Source: Terripilifer ovatus (GTDB taxonomy: Bacteria > Pseudomonadota > Alphaproteobacteria > Rhizobiales > Beijerinckiaceae). Taken from it: 64,000 nt of DNA. The DNA is taken from NCBI GenBank assembly GCA_029222685.1, contig JARHVB010000082.1, positions 63,748-127,747 of the forward strand, read 5' to 3'. Positions 1 to 7,917 of the stretch are shown here, one piece after another (within the stretch, counting starts at the first letter, position 1; each line of letters begins with the position of its first letter). Under the pieces are notes generated by a model, which worked only from the letters and a program-made list of their open reading frames with translations, did no database searches and was not told where the DNA came from. The position numbers were made by a program, and so were the translations under genes.

Positions 1-2031
1 GCGCGCGACAAGCGCGGCGTCAAGATCGTCACCATCGATCCGCGCCGCACCGCGACTGCCGAGACCGCCGACCTGCATCTGCCGATTGCGCCGGGCATGG
101 ACGTGCTGCTGTTCAACGGCCTGCTCGTGCACCTCGCCGACAGCGGCGCCATCGACCGCGACTGGATCGAACGTCACGTCAGCGGTTTCGACGAGGCGCT
201 CGCGGCGGCACGGCAATCGTCTCCGACCGCCGAGTTGGTCGCCGCCGCCACGGACCTGCAACCCAACGACGTGCAAGCCTTCTACGATCTGTTCGCCCGC
301 ACCGAGCGGGTGATGACGCTCTATTCGCAAGGCGTCAATCAATCGGTCAGCGGCACCGACAAGGTCAACGCCATTCTCAACTGCCACCTTGCGGCCGGTC
401 GTGTCGGCCGCGCCGGCATGGGGCCGTTCTCGCTCACCGGGCAACCCAATGCCATGGGCGGCCGTGAGGTCGGTGGCCTCGCCAACCAGCTTGCCGCGCA
501 TATGGCGTTTGCGACGGCCGATGTCGACCGCGTGCGCCGATTCTGGGATGCGCCCGCCATGGCGGCCAAGCCCGGCTACAAGGCTGTCGACCTGTTCGAT
601 GCCGTCATGGACGGGCGGGTCAAGGCAGTATGGATTGCCGCCACCAATCCGGCCGACAGCATGCCGCGCGCCGGCCGCGTGCGCGAGGCGCTGCAGAAGT
701 GCCCGCTCGTCGTCGTCTCCGACGCATGGCCGACGGATACGACCGCGCTGGCCCATGTGGTGCTGCCGGCCGCGAGCTGGGCCGAGAAGGACGGCACGGT
801 GACGAATTCCGAGCGGCGCATCTCGCGCCAGCGCGGCTTCCGCACAGCGCCCGGCGAAGCGCGGCCCGACTGGTGGATCTATACGCAGGTGGCGCAGCGC
901 ATGGGCTGGGTGGCGCAGTTTGCCTATACGCGGCCAGCCGACATCTTCCGCGAACATGCGGCGTTGTCCAGTTTCGAGAACGACGGCGCGCGCGTCTTCG
1001 ATATCGGCGCGCTGGCCGATCTCGACAACGCGGCCTATGACGCGCTGGCGCCGGTGCAGTGGCCTTGCGCCAAACCCGCCAGCAACGGCCGCGCCGGGCC
1101 GCGTCTGTTTGGGCGCGGCGGCTTTCCCACGTCCGACGGTCGCGCGCGCATGCTGCCGCTCGCCGTCACCGCGGACGAACGCTCGAGCGACTATCCGCTC
1201 ATCCTCAATACCGGCCGTATCCGCGACCAGTGGCACACGATGACGCGCACGGGCCGCGTGCCAAATCTGATGACCCATATCGGCGGGCCGCAGCTTTCCA
1301 TGCACCCGCGCGATGCCGCCCGCTGCGGCATCGAAGACGGCGGCCTGGCAAAGATCGACAGTCCGCACGGCAGCGCGGTGCTGCGCGTGGCGATCGACAG
1401 CGGCCAGCGCGCCGGCGACGTGTTCGTGCCGATGCACTGGACCGACCAGTTTTCCTCCTCGGGCCCTGTCGGCGCGCTGGTGCATGCGGCGACAGATCCG
1501 CATTCCGGCCAGCCGGATCTGAAGGGCACAAAGGTGCAGGTTTCGGCGCTTGGCGAAATCTGGCGCGGCCTGCTGCTGCAGTGCGACGACCACAAACCGG
1601 CGCTGAGCGCCGCGGTGCAATGGTCGAAGGCGCCGATTGTGAATGGCTTTGCCTATCAGATGTCCGGCTGGACGCCGCTGACCGATCTCATCCGTTCGGA
1701 ACGGGCATTGCGTGACCTCCTGCAGGTCTCCGACGCAGCCGAACTGATCTCCTATTCCGATCCGAAACGCGCCGTGTTTCGTTACGCGGCGCTGATCGAG
1801 GGCCGGCTGATCGCCAGTGTCTTTTTCGCGCGCGCCGGCGCCGCCTTCCCCGAATCGGCCCAGGCGGCACGGCTTATCGGGCAAGTTCTTGATCCGATGG
1901 CGAGACTGTCGCTTCTGGCGGGGCTCGAAACCAATACGGCGGCGAATGGTCAGATTGGCGGCAAGATCGTCTGCGCCTGCTTCTCGGTGGGCGAAGGCGC
2001 AATCTGCAGCGCGATTCGCGAAAAAACCTGA
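1..2031 (+). CDS. nasA: Assimilatory nitrate reductase catalytic subunit, 5' end outside the window, frameshifted near the 3' end
   Basis: Molybdopterin oxidoreductase that reduces nitrate to nitrite in the cytoplasm. The frame is open from base 1, so roughly the first 200 residues (N-terminal Fe-S site and start of the Mo-bisMGD fold) lie outside. Visible are the central molybdopterin domain, the dinucleotide-binding domain at about 1190-1550 (GRIRDQWHTMTRTGR, then DVFVPMHWTDQ), and the beginning of the C-terminal NasA extension with a CAC motif at about 1975-1983. The frame stops at TGA 2029-2031, directly after a run of six A (2021-2026). The rest of the expected tail, including CGSC, continues in the -1 frame to 2147. 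The downstream hemD-like gene fits siroheme supply for nitrite reductase. Family assignment is firm. Whether the protein is truncated, recoded or affected by a sequencing error is open. Confidence 0.9.
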   Translation, partial: ARDKRGVKIVTIDPRRTATAETADLHLPIAPGMDVLLFNGLLVHLADSGAIDRDWIERHVSGFDEALAAARQSSPTAELVAAATDLQPNDVQAFYDLFARTERVMTLYSQGVNQSVSGTDKVNAILNCHLAAGRVGRAGMGPFSLTGQPNAMGGREVGGLANQLAAHMAFATADVDRVRRFWDAPAMAAKPGYKAVDLFDAVMDGRVKAVWIAATNPADSMPRAGRVREALQKCPLVVVSDAWPTDTTALAHVVLPAASWAEKDGTVTNSERRISRQRGFRTAPGEARPDWWIYTQVAQRMGWVAQFAYTRPADIFREHAALSSFENDGARVFDIGALADLDNAAYDALAPVQWPCAKPASNGRAGPRLFGRGGFPTSDGRARMLPLAVTADERSSDYPLILNTGRIRDQWHTMTRTGRVPNLMTHIGGPQLSMHPRDAARCGIEDGGLAKIDSPHGSAVLRVAIDSGQRAGDVFVPMHWTDQFSSSGPVGALVHAATDPHSGQPDLKGTKVQVSALGEIWRGLLLQCDDHKPALSAAVQWSKAPIVNGFAYQMSGWTPLTDLIRSERALRDLLQVSDAAELISYSDPKRAVFRYAALIEGRLIASVFFARAGAAFPESAQAARLIGQVLDPMARLSLLAGLETNTAANGQIGGKIVCACFSVGEGAICSAIREKT

Positions 2032-2147
2032 CGACGACCGCCCAGATCGGAGTGGCCTTGCGCGCCGGCACGAATTGCGGTTCCTGTATCCCGGAACTCA
2101 AGAAGCTCCTGGCGGCGGAAGCGACCCAGCTCTCGCCAGCAGCGTAA
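2022..2147 (+). pseudogene. Displaced C-terminal [2Fe-2S] tail of nasA in the -1 frame
   Basis: Read in the frame starting at 2022, the sequence gives KNLTTTAQIGVALRAG followed by TNCGSCIPELKKLLAAE and a TAA at 2145-2147. This is the usual end of NasA-type reductases: the second cysteine pair (CxxC) of a BFD-like [2Fe-2S] site whose first pair (CAC) lies in the upstream frame. One additional A in the A6 run at 2021-2026, or a -1 ribosomal slip there, joins the two frames seamlessly. There is no start codon or ribosome site of its own. It is therefore best read as part of nasA rather than a gene. Confidence 0.8.
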
Positions 2148-2159
2148 ACGGCGGGACAC

Positions 2160-2978
2160 ATGAAACAGGCGCTCGACGGGCTGACGATCCTGATCCCGGA
2201 AAGCCGGGAACTCGACCTGTTTGCAACCATGCTCGAAGCAGAGGGCGCGACCGCCCTGCGCTGTCCGCTGGTGCAGATCCTTGATCTCGAGGACACCGCG
2301 GAGGCTGGAGCCTGGATCGACCAGTTGATCGCCGGAGCATTCCAGGACGTTGTCTGGCTCACTGGCGAGGGCCTGCGCCGGCTGCTGCCGATCGCCGAAA
2401 AAGCCGGCCATCGCGCGGCCTTCGTCGCGGCGTTGGGCAAGGTCCGCACGATCACCCGCGGCCCCAAACCCGCGCGCGCCCTGCGCGAGCTGGGCTTGAG
2501 CGCGCAGCTTCCTGCCGCAACGCCGACCTCGCAAGGCGTGCTCGACGCGCTTGCCGGCGAGGATATCGCCGGCAGGCCGATCGGGGTCCAGCTCTATCCC
2601 GGCGACGGCGGACTGCCGCTGGTTGCCAGCCTGCGTGCACGCGGCGCACACATATTCCCCGTCACGCCCTACCGCTATGCCTCGGAGACCGACACCGCCC
2701 AGGTGACCGGCATGATCGGCGCCCTGATCGCAGGCGAGATCGGCATGATCGCCTTCACCAGTTCGCCGCAGGTGGAACGGCTGGTGGCGGTGGCGAAAAG
2801 CGCCGGGCTTGAGACGCAGCTTCGCGACGCCTGCGCGCGCATCGATATTGCTTCCATCGGCCCGGTGGTCGAGGAGACGCTGCTGCGCCACGGTATCAAG
2901 GCGACCTTGCGCCCTGATACGAGTTTTCACCTCAAGCCGCTGGTGCGCGCCATCGTCGCTGCCTGGAGCGCGCGCTAG
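2160..2978 (+). CDS. Uroporphyrinogen-III synthase family protein (HemD-like)
   Basis: 272 residues, the usual size for HemD, which closes hydroxymethylbilane to uroporphyrinogen III, the precursor of siroheme and heme. The two-lobed layout is visible: an N-terminal lobe (LDGLTILIPESRELDLF, residues 6-22) and a second lobe with the family motif IAFTSSPQVERL at about residues 200-211. HemD-like proteins are often encoded beside nitrate and nitrite reductases, and here the start lies 12 bases after the end of the nasA tail, so co-transcription is likely. The stop TAG overlaps the stop of the convergent flavin hydroxylase by 3 bases (2975-2977). A role as a dedicated siroheme-branch enzyme is inference; a housekeeping hemD may exist elsewhere. 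Confidence 0.82.
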   Translation: MKQALDGLTILIPESRELDLFATMLEAEGATALRCPLVQILDLEDTAEAGAWIDQLIAGAFQDVVWLTGEGLRRLLPIAEKAGHRAAFVAALGKVRTITRGPKPARALRELGLSAQLPAATPTSQGVLDALAGEDIAGRPIGVQLYPGDGGLPLVASLRARGAHIFPVTPYRYASETDTAQVTGMIGALIAGEIGMIAFTSSPQVERLVAVAKSAGLETQLRDACARIDIASIGPVVEETLLRHGIKATLRPDTSFHLKPLVRAIVAAWSAR

Positions 2979-4747
2979 AGTCCGCGAACGGTATCGATCA
3001 GCTGCGCGGAGCCGATGCTCGGCTTCCCATTGCCGCGCCAGGCGACATGCCCATCCGGGCGAACCAGCGAGAAGGCCGCGCCGTAGGCCTGCCGGACGAG
3101 CGGGTCGTCGCAACGCTCGATTTTGAGCGGCATGCCACAGGCTTGCGCAGCCTTCATCATCTCATCGGCGACGCCTGACTCATCGGCATCCATCACCAGC
3201 AACACGAAAGACTTGCCGAAGAGATCCAGCGTCGAGGAGCCGTCGTTGAGCCAGACATGCGCGGCGCGCGCGCCGGGCCGCGTCAAGCCGCGGTAGATCA
3301 TCACGTCGCCTGGATGCAATTCCTCGCGATCGAGTTTCACCGGCGTGCCCTCGGTCATGTGGACAGAGAGCTTGTGCCATTCACGTATGAGCGTCGGCGA
3401 CGGATTCTCGACCTGCGCCAGCCATTCCATCACCGGCAGATCGTCGACAGGATTCTTTGCGTCATCCGGACCGATCACGGCCGAGCCGCCGTATTCATAG
3501 CCGAGATCGACGCCAAGCTTGTACCATTCGCGCAGCATCGAGGCCGAGTAGCGCCGGCCGACTTCGTAACGCAGCTTGCCGGCTTCGAATGTTTTATCGA
3601 GAAGACCGGGATTGGCGCCGGGCGACAAGGTGCGCAGCAGATTGCCTGAAGCTTCGCGCGCCGCCCTTGCGGCAACCGGCAGGCGCTCATGCGAATAGGA
3701 ATCGAGCAGACGCTCGCCGCCCCAGCCACGCAGCGCCGCCTCCAGCTTCCAGGAGAGATCGACCGCATCGGCGATGCCGGTGTTCATGCCGAAGCCGCCG
3801 GTGGGCGACATGACATGCGCCGAATCACCCGCAATGAAGATGCGGCCCTTGCGATAGCTTTGCGCTACCAGTTCGCGGCGCACCCAGGGCACCATGGTCA
3901 AGACTTCGAACTCGAACGGCTTGCCGAGCGTGCGCTCGATCGCGGCATCGATCTCGGCGGGATTGAGCTTACGCGGCTCGCCGGTGCCGATGATCGACAG
4001 GCGCCATTGATCGCGGCCGTTGATGGCGACGCAGGTGCCCCAGACACCTTCCGGCCCGACGAGGAGGTGACGATAGCCGTAGCGCTTGTCGTGCAGGGAC
4101 CAGAAGTCCTTGCAGCGGAAGATGACATTGGTCGTGTAGGTCAGCGCGCCATTGCCGACCATCTCGATGCCGAGCGCCTTGCGCACGCTGCTGGAAGCGC
4201 CATCGCAGCCGACGAGATAGGCGCCGTTCAGGGTGCGGCGTTCGCCGGAGGTGAAATCCTCGACATCCACCTCGACGCCGGCTTCGGTCTCGCGATAGCC
4301 GAGGAAGCGGGTGTTGTAGAGCAGTTTTGTCGATGGCTGAGCGCGGGCGAAATGCTGCAGGATGGGATCGAACAGGTTCTGCGGGCAGCGCGCACGCACT
4401 TCCGGGCTCGCACCCTTGCGCAGATCTTCCAGCGTGCCGGACGGCTTGGTGAAGCTCTCGCGGCCCAGTTCAAAGCCGGTGAAGCTCGTGAGATAGACCA
4501 TGTCCTGCGGCACATCCTGCGGATAGTCGCAGCCGTGCACCGCATCCGAAATGCCCCAGCGGCGGCAGAACTCCATGGTCCGCACGTTCACGCCATCCAT
4601 CTTCGGCTGATAGATGCGGCCGTCGGATTCTTCCAGCAGGATGCAGTCGATGCCGCGCCAGCCGAGATCGCCGGCCAGCGAGAGGCCGACCGGGCCGCCG
4701 CCGACGATGATGACGGTTTGATTGCTTGCTGATGTGCTCACGGACAT
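2975..4747 (-). CDS. FAD-dependent aromatic hydroxylase (class A flavoprotein monooxygenase, PheA/TfdB/MhpA type)
   Basis: 590 residues, the long form of class A flavin hydroxylases. The FAD-binding GGGPVG fingerprint is at residues 16-21, the DG motif (GCDGASSSVRK) near 180-190, and the GD motif (FIAGDSAHVMSPTGGFGMN) near 304-322. The C-terminal 170 residues match the thioredoxin-like domain seen in phenol 2-monooxygenase-type enzymes. It should insert one oxygen into an aromatic ring using NAD(P)H. It is last in a three-gene minus-strand operon with a gentisate dioxygenase (10-base overlap) and an FAH-family hydrolase, so a substrate one hydroxylation away from gentisate is the natural guess. 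The exact substrate cannot be read from sequence. Confidence 0.88.
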   Translation of the reverse strand: MSVSTSASNQTVIIVGGGPVGLSLAGDLGWRGIDCILLEESDGRIYQPKMDGVNVRTMEFCRRWGISDAVHGCDYPQDVPQDMVYLTSFTGFELGRESFTKPSGTLEDLRKGASPEVRARCPQNLFDPILQHFARAQPSTKLLYNTRFLGYRETEAGVEVDVEDFTSGERRTLNGAYLVGCDGASSSVRKALGIEMVGNGALTYTTNVIFRCKDFWSLHDKRYGYRHLLVGPEGVWGTCVAINGRDQWRLSIIGTGEPRKLNPAEIDAAIERTLGKPFEFEVLTMVPWVRRELVAQSYRKGRIFIAGDSAHVMSPTGGFGMNTGIADAVDLSWKLEAALRGWGGERLLDSYSHERLPVAARAAREASGNLLRTLSPGANPGLLDKTFEAGKLRYEVGRRYSASMLREWYKLGVDLGYEYGGSAVIGPDDAKNPVDDLPVMEWLAQVENPSPTLIREWHKLSVHMTEGTPVKLDREELHPGDVMIYRGLTRPGARAAHVWLNDGSSTLDLFGKSFVLLVMDADESGVADEMMKAAQACGMPLKIERCDDPLVRQAYGAAFSLVRPDGHVAWRGNGKPSIGSAQLIDTVRGL

Positions 4748-5688
4748 TCCACCTTGAGGAGACCCAGTTTTTCCTGTGCGACCCGATCCGACACGCAGAA
4801 CAGTACCGTGTCCTGCGTCGCCGTGTGCGCGTAGTCATGCCAGGTTGGTACCGCGATCACGTCGCCACGCCGCCATGCCAGGCGCGTATCGCCCACCTGT
4901 GTCATGCCTTCGCCGGAAACCACGGCGATGATCTGATTGGCTGTCGTTCTTTCACGCCGGGTCGTACGGCCGGCGAGGATGCGTTCCATATCCATGCCGA
5001 TCGTCGGCATGGAGGCATGATCGAGACTGATCACGAGACGGCCGCGCGCATCGAGTTTGGCCGCGTCGAGGCGGCTCTCGGTCTGCGCGTAGCTCATCAC
5101 AAAAGTGGAATCGCGTGTCTTGCTGACTGCCGTTTCGAGACCATCGGGATGAAACTCGAGGAACATCGGCTCCAGCAGTTGCACCATAGGCACGTCAAGA
5201 AAATCGATCCAGTAGCCGGGCTTGCTGCCCTTGTTGCCATGGCCGTGCCATGACCAGCCCGGCGTCAGCAGGACATCGCCCGGCGCCATTTCCAACTCGA
5301 CGCCATCGACGATGGTATAGCAGTCCTCGGCAACATCGAGGACGAGGCGCAAGGCATTCGGCGTGTGGCGATGCGAGCGCGCCTGCTCACCCGGCAGGAT
5401 CATCTGATAGGCGGATACCAGCGTGCGCAAGGTTTCGTAATAGTTGCCTTCACACGGATTGACGAGGAACAGGTTGCGGCGCTCCGCCTGCTCAGCGCTG
5501 ATCAGCCGGCCGGCGCTGTCGAGCGCGGCACGCGCACTCTTCCAATTCCAATGGGCCGGCTTGAATTTCGTGCGCGGGCGCGGCCAGAGCGACGGCTCCT
5601 GCTTGTTCCAGCCGGCACGCATTTCCAGCGGACCGAGCAGGCGGTTGAGCGTGTCGAGATTGTCGACGGTGTCGAGTGTCGATGTCAT
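4738..5688 (-). CDS. Gentisate 1,2-dioxygenase family bicupin ring-cleavage enzyme
   Basis: 316 residues. Fe(II) bicupin oxygenase expected to open a gentisate-type ring to maleylpyruvate. The first cupin shows the metal-binding motif PGEQARSHRHTPNALR with H106 and H108; the second cupin shows GDVIAVPTWHDYAHTA near the C-terminus. The start ATG overlaps the stop of the upstream FAH gene by four bases (ATGA, 5685-5688). An upstream in-frame extension to 6858 would run across the FAH gene and is not real. 1-hydroxy-2-naphthoate and salicylate dioxygenases belong to the same family and are alternatives. Neighbouring hydroxylase and FAH hydrolase support the gentisate route; no maleylpyruvate isomerase lies in this operon. 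Confidence 0.87.
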   Translation of the reverse strand: MTSTLDTVDNLDTLNRLLGPLEMRAGWNKQEPSLWPRPRTKFKPAHWNWKSARAALDSAGRLISAEQAERRNLFLVNPCEGNYYETLRTLVSAYQMILPGEQARSHRHTPNALRLVLDVAEDCYTIVDGVELEMAPGDVLLTPGWSWHGHGNKGSKPGYWIDFLDVPMVQLLEPMFLEFHPDGLETAVSKTRDSTFVMSYAQTESRLDAAKLDARGRLVISLDHASMPTIGMDMERILAGRTTRRERTTANQIIAVVSGEGMTQVGDTRLAWRRGDVIAVPTWHDYAHTATQDTVLFCVSDRVAQEKLGLLKVECP

Positions 5689-6581
5689 GTCGGGATGCCC
5701 TGGGCAGTGGTTTGGGGCAGATGGGTTGGAATGGCGATATTGCCGCCGATCTCGCCCTGGTGGACGGCAATGCTCATGGATGCGACGCGATCGATCTCGA
5801 TGCGGATCGTGTCGCCGGCCTCGATCGGGCCGACGCCTTCGGCGGTGCCGCTGGCGATAATGTCGCCCGGCTCCAGGGTCATCACCGCCGAGCACATGGC
5901 GACGGTTTCGCGCACGTTCAGGATCATCTTGCTTGTGTTGGCGTCCTGGCGGATCCGGTCGTTGACCCAGAGCCGCACCTGCAGATCGTCCGGCTCGCCG
6001 ACCTCGTCGGAGGTGACGATGTAGGGTCCGACCGGCGTGAACGTGTCGTAGGACTTGCGGATGGCGCGCTCCTGCTTGCCGCGCACGGTGATGTCGAGTA
6101 GGCACGCGTAACCGAACACATGATCGAGCGCCTCTTCTGCCGTGACATTGCGGCAGCGCTTGCCAATGATGATGGCAAGCTCCGCCTCGTGATGGATCTG
6201 CCGGCCGGGCAGATAGGGCAGGACGATGGGCTCGCTGGCACCCGAGAGCGAGGAGCTCGCCAGAACGAAGAAGCCGCCGTTGCGCGAAATCGCCGGCGAC
6301 GACATTTCGAGCGCATGGGCGTGATAGTTGACCGGAATGGCGATGAGCTTGTTCGGCCAGGGGATCGGCGTTTCGAGCTTCACGTCGGCGAGCTTGTGAC
6401 GCTCGGCGTTTGCGATCGCCTTTTCGATGAGCGGCCGCTTCTGCGCAAAGTCGGCGATGAGCCGGACCGGGCCGACCGGCGGCCACTCCTGCGCATCTAC
6501 GCCGGCGGCCACTGTGATATCGTGAACCATATCGTCGATGACGACACCGATCTTGCCGCCGTTGAAGCGCGCAATTTTCAA
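5685..6581 (-). CDS. Fumarylacetoacetate hydrolase family protein (likely fumarylpyruvate or acylpyruvate hydrolase)
   Basis: 298 residues from a TTG start. FAH-fold hydrolases cut the C-C bond of acylpyruvates after ring cleavage. Diagnostic parts are IPVNYHAHALEM, the metal-binding HHEAELAIIIGK, and the C-terminal GDIIASGTAEGVGPIEAGD. The start was chosen because a GGAG box sits seven bases upstream of TTG 6581 and because family members begin with a KIARF-like strand right there. An ATG 13 codons upstream (6620) gives 311 residues but has no good ribosome site. First gene of the operon with the gentisate dioxygenase and flavin hydroxylase, divergent from a LysR gene that probably controls it. 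Confidence 0.85.
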   Translation of the reverse strand: MKIARFNGGKIGVVIDDMVHDITVAAGVDAQEWPPVGPVRLIADFAQKRPLIEKAIANAERHKLADVKLETPIPWPNKLIAIPVNYHAHALEMSSPAISRNGGFFVLASSSLSGASEPIVLPYLPGRQIHHEAELAIIIGKRCRNVTAEEALDHVFGYACLLDITVRGKQERAIRKSYDTFTPVGPYIVTSDEVGEPDDLQVRLWVNDRIRQDANTSKMILNVRETVAMCSAVMTLEPGDIIASGTAEGVGPIEAGDTIRIEIDRVASMSIAVHQGEIGGNIAIPTHLPQTTAQGIPT

Positions 6582-6872
6582 AGGTTTTCTCCAGAACTGA
6601 ATGCGATCGCCATGCGACACTAACGCGTTGCGAGCAGCGGCGATCGCGCCGATATGCGCAGCAAACTAGCGGCGGTGCGGAGAATCGCCATGCCCGAAAC
6701 GGCATAAAACCCATCGCGGATCGCGATAGCGGAAGGCGACAGGCAAAGTATTCCGGCCTAGTACGTTGCCGTGAATGACATTCGTTCAGATACTTACCTC
6801 GAGAGAAAGTGGCCCGGGGCCACCGCAGCCACGCATATTCCCTGAAACCGGCGCACACGCTAAAGACCGGGC
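6582..6872. promoter_or_regulatory. Divergent promoter region between the gentisate-type operon and its LysR regulator
   Basis: 291 bases with no gene. It holds two perfect dyads: ATGCC-N6-GGCAT at 6690-6705, and ATCGCG-GAT-CGCGAT at 6713-6727. The second satisfies ATC-N9-GAT, that is T-N11-A, the canonical box of LysR-type regulators. The dyad centres are about 22.5 bases apart, close to two helical turns, as expected for recognition and activation sites of a tetrameric LysR protein. Dyads are seen in the sequence; binding is inferred. Confidence 0.55.
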
Positions 6873-7808
6873 ATGGACTTTCAGGATCTCAACGCCTTCG
6901 TACATGTGGCCCGCCTGGGCAGCTTCTCGCGCGCGGCTGTCAACCTGCGGACCGCGCAATCGGCGCTCAGCCGGCGGGTGGCGCGGCTCGAACACGGGCT
7001 CGGCGTGTCGCTGCTGGAGCGCCATGGCCGCGGCGTGCGCGTGACCCGCGCGGGCGAGCTTCTGCTCGGCGAGGCCGATGAGCTCATGGAAAAGCTGATG
7101 AAGATCGAGCGCCTGATGGGCGAGCATTCCGGGGCGCCGATCGGGCTTTTGAAGATGGCGATGCCGCCGACAACCGGCCAGGTGCTCGGCGGCGTCCTGG
7201 TGGCGAAATGCCGGGAGCTGTTTCCGCGGCTGCAATTGCAGCTCATGGAAGGTTTCAGCGGCTCGATCCATCGCTGGATCGAGGGCGGCGATGTGGATAT
7301 CGCGATCCTCTACGATCCGGAACCAAGCGCGCATTTCCTGGTGACGCCGCTTCTCAAGGAGCCGTTGTACCTGATCGCGCCCGCCAAACCCGGCGCGGAA
7401 GAGGCGTTGTTGCGCAATGGGGAAATCCGTGTCCGCGACCTCACCAAATTGCCGCTCATCCTGCCAGGACGGGCACATAGCATCAGAGCGCTGATGGAAC
7501 GCTATGCGGCGGAGCATGGATTCAAGCTGAATGTCATCAACCAGGTCGATGGCATCCGCACGACGACCGGCATGATCGAAGCGGGGCTTGGATATACGAT
7601 CTACAGCTATGCGGGCGTCTACGAATGGCTGCAGAGCGGCGCCTTGCGCGCCATTCCGCTGTCGCCGCGCCTGCGCTGGACGCTGGCCATCACCCACAGG
7701 CTGGATATCGCGCCCTCCTTGCTGGAAGGCATACGGCGCATGATCATCGAACAGGTCGATATCCTGCTCGAGCGCGGTCTGTGGCACGGCGAGCGGGCCA
7801 CAGACTAG
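6873..7808 (+). CDS. LysR family transcriptional regulator of the divergent gentisate-type operon
   Basis: 311 residues, normal LysR length. The N-terminal winged helix-turn-helix reads FVHVARLGSFSRAAVNLRTA then QSALSRRVARLEHGLG (residues 10-45). The C-terminal effector-binding domain follows from about residue 90. It is transcribed away from the FAH/dioxygenase/hydroxylase operon across a 291-base region with two dyads, the usual arrangement for a LysR protein regulating a catabolic operon in response to a pathway intermediate. The stop TAG (7806-7808) is also the first three bases of the intergenic repeat at 7806-7910. Target and inducer are inferred from position. Confidence 0.9.
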   Translation: MDFQDLNAFVHVARLGSFSRAAVNLRTAQSALSRRVARLEHGLGVSLLERHGRGVRVTRAGELLLGEADELMEKLMKIERLMGEHSGAPIGLLKMAMPPTTGQVLGGVLVAKCRELFPRLQLQLMEGFSGSIHRWIEGGDVDIAILYDPEPSAHFLVTPLLKEPLYLIAPAKPGAEEALLRNGEIRVRDLTKLPLILPGRAHSIRALMERYAAEHGFKLNVINQVDGIRTTTGMIEAGLGYTIYSYAGVYEWLQSGALRAIPLSPRLRWTLAITHRLDIAPSLLEGIRRMIIEQVDILLERGLWHGERATD

Positions 7809-7910
7809 AGCGTTTTCGAGCGAAGTGGTCGCCGGTTCGCGTGAAGAAAACGCGTCAAAACATAGAACGAGAGCTTCGGTTCTGATTTTATCAGAGCCGA
7901 AAATGCTCTA
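7806..7910 (+). repeat. Intergenic palindromic repeat, copy 1 (about 105 bp)
   Basis: Begins TAGAGCGTTTTCGAGCGAAG and ends AAAATGCTCTA. Terminal segments AGAGC and GCTCT are inverted, and an internal hairpin is formed by GGTTCTGAT and ATCAGAGCC. A second copy lies in the opposite orientation at 34609-34712 with about 90 percent identity by eye. Both copies begin inside the stop codon of the preceding gene and are followed by GCGCGC. Such elements are dispersed in Hyphomicrobiales genomes; a name cannot be assigned without a search. It may act as a transcription terminator for the LysR gene. Confidence 0.85.
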
Positions 7911-7917
7911 AGCGCGC

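Noticed and set aside
5689-6858. N-terminal extension of the gentisate dioxygenase back to 6858
   Set aside because: The extension runs out of frame through the FAH gene; ATG 5688 overlaps the FAH stop (ATGA) as in coupled genes.
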